From NCBI GenBank assembly GCA_006218025.1, contig VBWA01000004.1, positions 79,831-143,830 of the forward strand: a stretch of 64,000 nucleotides of DNA. Reading direction: 5' to 3'. Source of the DNA: Rhodocyclaceae bacterium. Lineage in GTDB: Bacteria; Pseudomonadota; Gammaproteobacteria; Burkholderiales; Rhodocyclaceae. The notes under the pieces are model-generated. The model was not told the origin of the DNA and ran no database searches. It was given only the letters and a program-made list of their open reading frames with translations. The position numbers and the translations under genes were made by a program. Shown here piece by piece: positions 58,201 to 64,000 of this stretch (its first letter is position 1; every line of letters begins with the position of its first letter).

Positions 58201-61200
58201 CGTTCTTGCGGTGTAGTCGGAGCCCGCCGTAGCGGTGCCGTCACCCGTTGCGTAGCCAACAACCACGTCCTGCGCGGCGGCCTGAGACAGCCGCAGCGTG
58301 AAGGTGACGTTCGCCGCCGCCTCGTTGAATATGACGTCTGTCACGCTTACCACAGGAATCACCGTGTCATCGTCGACAATGCTTGTCGTGCCGCTGGCAG
58401 TGACATTGGTGGTCAGCCCTGCAGGAGTGGTCGCCGTCAGAATCAACGTTTCCGCCGCCTCCACGGTCGCGTCGTCGAGCGTGGCAACCCGAGCCAGCGC
58501 ACTGGTGACCCCGGCGGCAAACGTCACCGAGGTCGCGCCCGTGGCGCTCCAGTTCAGACCACCATCCGTCGAGACCTGCAAACTGCCCCCGGTGTAATCG
58601 CTACCTGCCGCCGCCGTGCCGCTCAGCGCCAGATTCAGCGTGACAGGCTGTTCTGAAGCGTGGCTCAGGTTGATGGCGAACATGGCGTAGCCCGCGCCCT
58701 CCACTACCGTCGGATTGGTGACGACGTAGGTCGGTTCGGCACTTGCAGCGCTGTCGACTATGTAGCCGGTGGCCGTTCCGTCACCAACTCTGGCAAACGC
58801 TGTTGACCCGGCAGCGAGCGTGGCACTGACCGAAAAGGTTTCCACCGCCGTTTCGCCCGTATTGTTGGCGAGCGTCGTCACGGTGAAGGTGCCGCTGGTT
58901 GCCCCGGTGACGATATTGAAGGTGCCGGCGCCCACGTTGGTGTAGTCGGTACCGCTGACCGCCGTACCGGCGACCGTGTTCCAGTTGACCGTCAGGTCGG
59001 AGCTCGCGGCTTGCGACAAGGTCCAGGTGAAGGTTGCCAGACCGCCCTCCACTACCGGCGGCGCATCGGATATTGTCAGGATCGGAGCCGGCATGTCGTC
59101 GTCGACGATGGCCGCCGTGCCGACGGCCGATGCGTTCGTGGTAAGACCGGCGGTCCGCGTCGCCGTCAGGGTGAAGTTTTCGATGCCCTCCGACGCCGCG
59201 TTATCGACGAGCGGCGTGCGCACCAGCAGGTTGGTCATCCCGGCCACCAGCGTGACGTTGGCCGCGTAGGCGGTCCAACTCGTGCCGCCGTCGATGGAGT
59301 ATTCCAGCGTCGTCCCCGTGTAATCGGCCGGCGTGGTGGCCGTGCCTGCCGTCAGCGCCAAGGTCATGGTGGTATTCACCGGACTCGCCTTGCTCAGGTC
59401 GACGCTGAATACGGCGTGCGTGTTGGTTCCTTCGACCACCGTCGGATTGGAGACCGTCAAGTCCGGCGTCAGGGTAAACACCGTACCGTCGTCACGTATC
59501 GTGACCACGCCCTGCGCATCGGCCAGGGTCGCGTTGGCCGTCGTTACCCCGGTCAGATTGACCAGGAAATTCTCGGCGCGTTCGTAGCTCGTGTCGTTGG
59601 TGATGGGCACCGTGAAGGTGGCAGACGTGGCGCCGGTGCCGATCGTGACATTGCCCGCCGTCGTGGTGTAGTCTGAACCCGCCGTCGCCGTGCCATTGGC
59701 CGTGGTATAGCTGACCGTGACGTTGGCGCCCGCCGCGCGTGACATGCTGACCACGATGGTGGCGGTGCCGGCCGCTTCGTCCACCATGACGTCGGCAACG
59801 CTGACCGTCGGCAACGCCGAGGCATCGTCGGTGATCGTCGCCGTGCCGGTGGCGGAAAGGTTCTTCGTCACGCCCCACAAACGCGTGGCTGACAGCGTGA
59901 AGTTCTCGACGGCTTCAAGCGTGGCGTCGTTGGTAATCGGCGTGCGCACCAGCACGCTGGCCTGTCCGGCGGCGATGGTGGCCGTCGTGGCCGCAGTCCA
60001 GGTCGCGCCGCCATCCGTCGATACTTCGAGGTTTGGACCATAGTCGGTGCCGCTGCCTGCCGTACCGGCGGTCAGGGCCAGCGCCACCTTGGTGGCGAAT
60101 GGGCTGAACTCGCTGAGGCCGACGGTGAACACCGCATACGGGCTGGTGCCTTCCGTCACGCTGATGTTCGATACCATGAGTTCCGGTCGTACCGCAGCAT
60201 TCGGCACATCGGCGGCAGGCGGAATGTACTTGTAGTAGCCGTCGCTCTCGAAAATCAGTTGCGAGCCGTTCGTGTCGTGGTTCCACGTCAGAACGCCATT
60301 GGCAATGCCGTAGGTACCACCTGCTGCCGCCGCGCCGCTGGCAACGGTGGCGGTAAGGTCGAAATTCACGCCCTTGAACACGATCGAACTGACCTGTGCG
60401 CCATCGACGATGGTATCGACGCCCGACCCCTGGGAAGCGAAATCGGTGATTTGCGCCCCAAGCGCCAAACCGCCATCCGTGCCCATGCCGCTGATGACGT
60501 TGCCTTCGAGGAAGGAGTCGAGCGCCTTCAGCGTGTCGGTGTCGCTGTTCGCTTCGGGCGCACCGTCGATCACATTGATTGTCTGCACCGCCGAGGCGAG
60601 ATCGCCATCGGCATCCTTCGCCACGAAAGTCAGGTCGAAACTATCGCCGTCATTCGCCGCGCCGCCGGTGTAGTAGGTGTAATCACCAGTGCCGAAATTG
60701 AAGATCAGCGTGCCGTAGACAAAGCCACGCGAATTGCTGGTGCTGAGGTTAAGCACTTCGCCCGCCAGCGGCCACGTGGTCAGAGGGTCGAACCACGCAC
60801 CGGCGTTGTGGCTGATCGTTCCGGCTCCGGCAGGGTTATAGGTAAAGGTCACGCTGGTGTCGGCGGTACCGTTGTTATCGCTGTCGAGGTCCAGACTGAT
60901 GGACTGAATATAGCCGCCGTCGGCGCCGAAGGTGACATTCTGCGCGCCGTTTGCCGCCACGACGTTGCCGCCGAAGGCCGTCGGCACTGTGGACAGCAGT
61001 TCCTCTTCGAGCTTGTTCAGGTCCGGCACGATGATGGCGTCTTCCTCGATGCCATTGCCGTCGGCATCGACGTTGTGGATTGCATTGAGGTGACTCACAT
61101 CGGTGATGCCGGTACCGATGCCAACGCCGTAGGAACGGATGTTGTTGGCGGTGATGTAGGCCAGATAGCCAGGGGGATCCGCCGTGGCCGGACTGGTGAC

Positions 61201-64000
61201 ATTGCCGGCTGTCGGGTTGCCGTCGGAAATGAAATAGATGATGTTCTGCCGCGTCGCATCGAAGCCGGCGCTCATCGCCTGCTTGGCAAGGGTGACGCCA
61301 TCTTCATAGTTGGTGCCGCCGGTCGCCGTCAGGGTGTTGATGTCGGCGATCGCGTCCGCCATGTTGGCGTAGGCGGCGCCGCCGTTCATCAACGTCCCGT
61401 TGCTTTCGAAGCTCACCAGTTTGACCGTCACGTCAGCGGTCTGGCTGTAGTACTCGCTGACGAGTGAAACCAGGGCCTGCTTGGCCATATCCATGCGCGT
61501 GGTCATGGTCACCGTACCGTCCTCGGCAATCGACTGGACGTCGTCGCTCATGCTGCCGGAAGTGTCGACCACCAGCACCAGGGTGTACTTCGGCAGTACG
61601 CTTTCGGGAATTTCGACCGTGAAATTGGTCGCCGTCGCCGCATCGTCCTGGATCGTGACGTGCAGCGTCGCCGAGGTAAGATCGGCCTTGGTGTAGGTGA
61701 AGTTCTCGATCACTGCGGTATCGGTGCCGCTACCCGGCGCGCCGTTGGTGGCGGCGCTGGTTAATGTGTATGTGTAGGCGCCGGTGGCGGCCGTCACCAC
61801 AAGCGTGCCGGTCGGCGTGGTGATGGTGATGAGACCGCCGCTCGGCGTGTAATTTACCGCGTTGTAAACAATACCGGTAATGGCCGATGCCAGTTCCGGC
61901 GCATTAATCAGGTTGCCGCTGGTCACCGCCGTGCCGCCACCGTTCCCCAAGGGTAGCGCCGACTCATCGACGGTGGCGAAATCGTCGGCGGCCGGGACGA
62001 CAGTCAACGTAACCGTCGCCGTGCTGGTTTGCGGCACGAGTTGGTTGTCGGTAATGGTGTAGGTGAAGGTGGTTGTGCCCGCTCCCGCTGGCGTAAAGTC
62101 GTATCCGGTGAGAACACTGAAACCATCGTACACGGGTGTCAGGGTGCCGGTGCCGGTCGGTGTATTGGCGGTAATTGTCGCACCGTCGAACAACGTGTCG
62201 TTGCCGAGCAACTCCGCGATACTGATGAAGCGAGTCGATCCGGTTGGCAGCGTAATGCCGTCGTTAGCGGCCACCGACGTGCCGTCGTCCACTGGCGTAA
62301 CGGTGATCGTCGCCGTGGCTGCCGAGGACGCCAGACCACCATTGTCTGTTGCCGTGTAGTCGAACGCGGCACTGCCGCTCCACTCGGCCAAGGGTTGGTA
62401 GTAGAGCGTCACCGCATTGCCCGTGGCCGGAACCACGTCATTGATACCGACCATCAGGGTCATGCCGGAATCATAATAGAGTCGTCCCGTCGGCGGCAGG
62501 GATGAAATCGTGAAACTTGAGACGGTGCCGTCGATGTCGGAGCCTGTCAGCGTTATGGCAATCGGTACCGCCGGATCTTCAAGGCCCGTTGCGGATACCA
62601 CGTTGGCCACCGGCGCGTCGTTGGTGCCGGTGATGGTGAAGCTGAGTGTGGCCGTGCTGGTGGCGCCCGCCGTGTCGCGTACGGTGTAGGTGAAGCTCTC
62701 GTTGGCGGTCTGCCCCGCCTCCAGCGTCTGCGCCGTCGCCGCGTTGGCGACGTAGCTGTAGCTGCCGTCGGCATTCAGCGTCAGCGTGCCGTAGGTGCCC
62801 GTCAGCGGACTGCCCACGGTGCCGCCGGTGATCGCGGAGACGACCTTGGTGTCGCCGCTATCGACGTCGGTGTCGTTGGCCAGCACGCCAGTGGCGGCCG
62901 TGGCTGTTGCGGTCGCGTCTTCATTGACGGCCGCCGTGTCGCCAGCGCCGACTGGTGCGTCGTTGACTGCGGTAACGGTGATGCTGGCCGTCGCTGTCTC
63001 GGTCAGGCCGCCGCTGGTCACCGTGTAGGTGAAGCTATCGGCCCCGTTGTAGTTCGCCGTTGGCGTGTAGTCGAGCGTACCGTCAGCCTTGAGGGTGACG
63101 CTGCCGTGGGCCACCGCTACGCTGCCGCCCACTGCAATCGCCGTGCCGTTGATGGCGGTGATGGCGTGGCCGGCGTTCTCGAAGCTGTCGTTGGCGTTGA
63201 CGTTGATGTTTACCAGCGTGTCTTCGTTGGTGGTCACCGTGTCGGCCGCAATGTCGGCAACCGGAGTGACGGTGATGCCGATACTGCCCGCTCCAACCAA
63301 AGTGCCGTCGGTGGTGGACACATTGAGGGTGTCGGCACCGTTGTAGTCGGTGGTGTTGACATAGCTCAATCCGTTCAAGGCGCCGTTGATCGCCGCTGCC
63401 GTGCCGCTGATGGTCACCGTGCCAGTGCCGTTGCCACTAATGGTGACGCCGGCAAAGGCCACTGCCGTCAGGCTGCCGTGAGCAACGCTCAAGGTGGTGG
63501 TCAGGCTGGTGCTGTCGATGTCGGCCACCGTGATGGCGTTGCCGTTGCCACTGCTGAAGACCTTCGCCGTATCTTCCAGGATTGTCTGTGCGACAGGAAC
63601 GGTAGTGACAGGAGGATTGTCACTTGCGGCAATGGTAGTGGTGACGTTACTCGCCACGGGATTGGCTGCCAATGCCTCAAACCCGCCGCCGGTCACACCG
63701 GCAATGCTGACTGTAAAGCTCTCAGCACTCTCGGCCAAGGCGTCATCAATCGTCGCAACGTTGAAGCTTGCCGATGTGCTGCCTCCCGGAATAGTGACTG
63801 TGGTAACGCCTGTGAAGTCGCTGCCGTCCGTAGCGGTGCCGCTGTAACTAAGAGTCACGGTCACATCGCTGACAGGTGTGCTACTCAGCGTCAATACGTA
63901 ACCTGTTGCTGCCGCTCCTTCTGTCACATTGGCTGGACCTGTCAAACTCACCGTGGTGGTGTCGATGGTGTCCACGATCGTGGTCACCGCCGGCGTCGCG
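55240..64000 (-). CDS. giant Lap-type RTX adhesin, C-terminal 2.9 thousand residues (N-terminus beyond the window)
   Basis: The frame is open to the right edge. In gene order: one Calx-beta-like repeat; tandem-95/VCBS/cadherin-like repeats (about 63.6-61.6 kb, with NDAPV boundaries and NEDTLV); a von Willebrand A domain (about 61.6-61.0 kb) with the metal-ion site DTSGS; ten Calx-beta-type repeats alternating between two subtypes (about 60.2-56.6 kb); a unique segment; about ten Ca-binding RTX nonapeptides GGxGxDxLx (55.96-55.6 kb); and a C-terminal type I secretion signal. In Lap systems the N-terminal plug keeps it in the TolC pore until LapG cuts it; that part is not visible. A repeat copy (62932-62956) encodes VGAGDTA. 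It converges on the gene at 54542. Confidence 0.92.
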   Translation of the reverse strand, partial: ATPAVTTIVDTIDTTTVSLTGPANVTEGAAATGYVLTLSSTPVSDVTVTLSYSGTATDGSDFTGVTTVTIPGGSTSASFNVATIDDALAESAESFTVSIAGVTGGGFEALAANPVASNVTTTIAASDNPPVTTVPVAQTILEDTAKVFSSGNGNAITVADIDSTSLTTTLSVAHGSLTAVAFAGVTISGNGTGTVTISGTAAAINGALNGLSYVNTTDYNGADTLNVSTTDGTLVGAGSIGITVTPVADIAADTVTTNEDTLVNINVNANDSFENAGHAITAINGTAIAVGGSVAVAHGSVTLKADGTLDYTPTANYNGADSFTYTVTSGGLTETATASITVTAVNDAPVGAGDTAAVNEDATATATAATGVLANDTDVDSGDTKVVSAITGGTVGSPLTGTYGTLTLNADGSYSYVANAATAQTLEAGQTANESFTYTVRDTAGATSTATLSFTITGTNDAPVANVVSATGLEDPAVPIAITLTGSDIDGTVSSFTISSLPPTGRLYYDSGMTLMVGINDVVPATGNAVTLYYQPLAEWSGSAAFDYTATDNGGLASSAATATITVTPVDDGTSVAANDGITLPTGSTRFISIAELLGNDTLFDGATITANTPTGTGTLTPVYDGFSVLTGYDFTPAGAGTTTFTYTITDNQLVPQTSTATVTLTVVPAADDFATVDESALPLGNGGGTAVTSGNLINAPELASAITGIVYNAVNYTPSGGLITITTPTGTLVVTAATGAYTYTLTSAATNGAPGSGTDTAVIENFTYTKADLTSATLHVTIQDDAATATNFTVEIPESVLPKYTLVLVVDTSGSMSDDVQSIAEDGTVTMTTRMDMAKQALVSLVSEYYSQTADVTVKLVSFESNGTLMNGGAAYANMADAIADINTLTATGGTNYEDGVTLAKQAMSAGFDATRQNIIYFISDGNPTAGNVTSPATADPPGYLAYITANNIRSYGVGIGTGITDVSHLNAIHNVDADGNGIEEDAIIVPDLNKLEEELLSTVPTAFGGNVVAANGAQNVTFGADGGYIQSISLDLDSDNNGTADTSVTFTYNPAGAGTISHNAGAWFDPLTTWPLAGEVLNLSTSNSRGFVYGTLIFNFGTGDYTYYTGGAANDGDSFDLTFVAKDADGDLASAVQTINVIDGAPEANSDTDTLKALDSFLEGNVISGMGTDGGLALGAQITDFASQGSGVDTIVDGAQVSSIVFKGVNFDLTATVASGAAAAGGTYGIANGVLTWNHDTNGSQLIFESDGYYKYIPPAADVPNAAVRPELMVSNISVTEGTSPYAVFTVGLSEFSPFATKVALALTAGTAGSGTDYGPNLEVSTDGGATWTAATTATIAAGQASVLVRTPITNDATLEAVENFTLSATRLWGVTKNLSATGTATITDDASALPTVSVADVMVDEAAGTATIVVSMSRAAGANVTVSYTTANGTATAGSDYTTTAGNVTIGTGATSATFTVPITNDTSYERAENFLVNLTGVTTANATLADAQGVVTIRDDGTVFTLTPDLTVSNPTVVEGTNTHAVFSVDLSKASPVNTTMTLALTAGTATTPADYTGTTLEYSIDGGTSWTAYAANVTLVAGMTNLLVRTPLVDNAASEGIENFTLTATRTAGLTTNASAVGTAAIVDDDMPAPILTISDAPPVVEGGLATFTWTLSQAASSDLTVNWNTVAGTAVSGTDYTNVGAGTFNIVTGATSGTFTVTTLANNTGETAVETFSVSATLAAGSTAFARVGDGTATGYIVDSAASAEPTYVVTNPTVVEGAGYAMFAINLSHASEQPVTLNLALSGTAAAGSDYTGGSLQVSTDGGLNWSATGATSVTFAAGVTSALARVATLDDATVEAAETLILTATTPAGLTTNVTASGTTSIVDDDTVIPVVSVTDVIFNEAAANVTFTLRLSQAAAQDVVVGYATGDGTATAGSDYTARTGTRTIAAGSTSVTRTVAILSNNDAPAQGIENFFLNLTSVSGPARLGDAQATCYIWDMNPTQQANPYVYVATGGATTPVSTADVIEGFNGYAVFTVGLTRTSAAAVTFALALNDGTALAGSDYTNSLEVSTNGGTSWTPATAVTIAAGQTTALVRVPILNDAVNESAENFSLTATVTAGTTLNASATAAMTIIDDSPPPVISIDDATPVIEGGTATFTVHLSQASAEDITLNWSTASGTATSGTDFTGVVGGTLTIAAGNTSGTISVTTLADTRGEALENFTVTATLAAGSTGLATLGDATATGYIVDTIAAESPTFIVSNPSMAEGADAVFRIDLSRASDADVTLDLALAGGSAISGSDFATATPLEVSTVGSGGPWVAASSVTIAAGATSVWVRTNTVADGLSEGNESFQLMATRTAGATNNSVASGTAMIVGDIAPPAVSIADLRVDESAGVAMLTVTLSHAGSESITVDWATADNTATQPNDYLAGSGSVIFSAGETSKTISILLADGMFAEATQTFNVNLTLDPASVGSAVIADAQAVVSIHDTDANQDVSATFTADPSASGITLQGIARDSSVAGSGTVFFDGANGAGVTSVGDTPNANDLGDLEALLVTFNRATYAHGVEGVKFYLTYVGNCPVTFTAYDIHGGEIGQASLNLTTSQWFELPKEWAHVGSVKILAGDYNYYITTPELWVRDVAFDVTPLDGGATPIAPEVIQYTLTDNTLDTSTATLTLNIVTNQTSGTDAANDTIAGTNANDMISGLAGDDTLSGGTGSDILLGGAGSDTLTGEADNDVLSGGDGADSLSGGAGNDVLRGDAGVDTLDGGVGDDRLEGGAGNDTLTGGDGSDTLAGGAGDDTLTGGLLSDTFEWTLVDAGARGTPAMDTVTDFDAASQPLGGDVLDLRDLLAGENHTVLTGNLANFLHFEKSGSDTTVHISSSGGFGGGFTAGAEDQTVLLQGVDLIGVSTTDQQIIQDLLTKGKLITD
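62932..62956 (-). repeat. interspersed 25-bp repeat, copy 10 (inside adhesin gene)
   Basis: 21 of 25 matches; read in frame as VGAGDTA at a repeat-domain boundary. The protein context NDAPVxxxDTAxxNED is common, so chance convergence is possible. Confidence 0.45.

Noticed and set aside
55600..60200. Regular spacing in the adhesin gene considered as a CRISPR array
   Set aside because: The periodicity comes from protein repeats (RTX nonapeptides and Calx-beta domains) within one open frame; there are no conserved DNA repeats with unique spacers.
55240..64000. RTX toxin (hemolysin-type)
   Set aside because: No acyltransferase gene, no hydrophobic pore-forming region in the visible part, and the neighbours are LapG/LapD. 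It is an adhesin.

Overview
The window is a high-GC bacterial chromosome segment. It most resembles a betaproteobacterium of the Rhodocyclales/Sterolibacteriaceae type. The support is gene order and protein character: pyrG-kdsA-DUF1330-eno-ftsB, surE-pcm-nlpD-rpoS, thrS-infC-rpmI-rplT-pheS-pheT-ihfA-merR, and a BamC/DapA pair. The genus cannot be settled from the sequence alone.

Layout. 0-13.7 kb: tail of a DEAD-box RNA helicase, gamma-carbonic anhydrase, the leftward pyrG-to-ftsB operon, a SapC-family gene, prfB with its programmed +1 frameshift, lysS, mnmC, a degenerate M48-like lipoprotein and gltX. 13.7-26 kb: tRNA-Val(CAC), a membrane diguanylate cyclase, a flavodoxin-like protein, lysC, a small HTH regulator with palindromes in its promoter, a radical SAM gene divergent from queD, an acyl-CoA ligase/GST/enoyl-CoA hydratase cluster, tRNA-Ser(UGA), a Bax-inhibitor-1 protein, rlmD and an Ala-rich lipoprotein. 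26-40 kb: dapA-bamC-MBL hydrolase, a deacetylase, moxR-DUF58-tgpA-mltB, surE-pcm-nlpD-rpoS and a FemAB-like acyltransferase. 40-48 kb: the translation operon, flanked on each side by a tRNA gene that has lost its 5' end. 48.6-64 kb: a Lap-type adhesin locus with a solute-binding protein, a TolC/LapE-like protein carrying an extra C-terminal domain, the periplasmic protease LapG, the degenerate c-di-GMP receptor LapD, an unknown protein and the C-terminal 2.9 thousand residues of a giant RTX adhesin. No gene-free stretch exceeds 300 bases.

How the parts work together. In known Lap systems LapD binds c-di-GMP in the cytoplasm and sequesters LapG in the periplasm, so the adhesin stays anchored in the outer-membrane TolC-like pore. 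When c-di-GMP falls, LapG cleaves the adhesin. The ABC and membrane-fusion subunits (LapB/LapC) and the adhesin N-terminus with its LapG site are not in the window. The GGDEF enzyme at 13.9 kb and RpoS are plausible but unproven inputs.

The least expected observations are: (1) a roughly 25-bp interspersed repeat present about ten times, in intergenic DNA and inside unrelated genes, one copy forming half of a terminator; (2) tRNA-Val(GAC) and tRNA-Pro(GGG) genes both cut in the D-loop, on either side of the thrS-merR operon; (3) infC with an AUC start codon; (4) hairpins that bury ribosome-binding sites in and near the adhesin locus.
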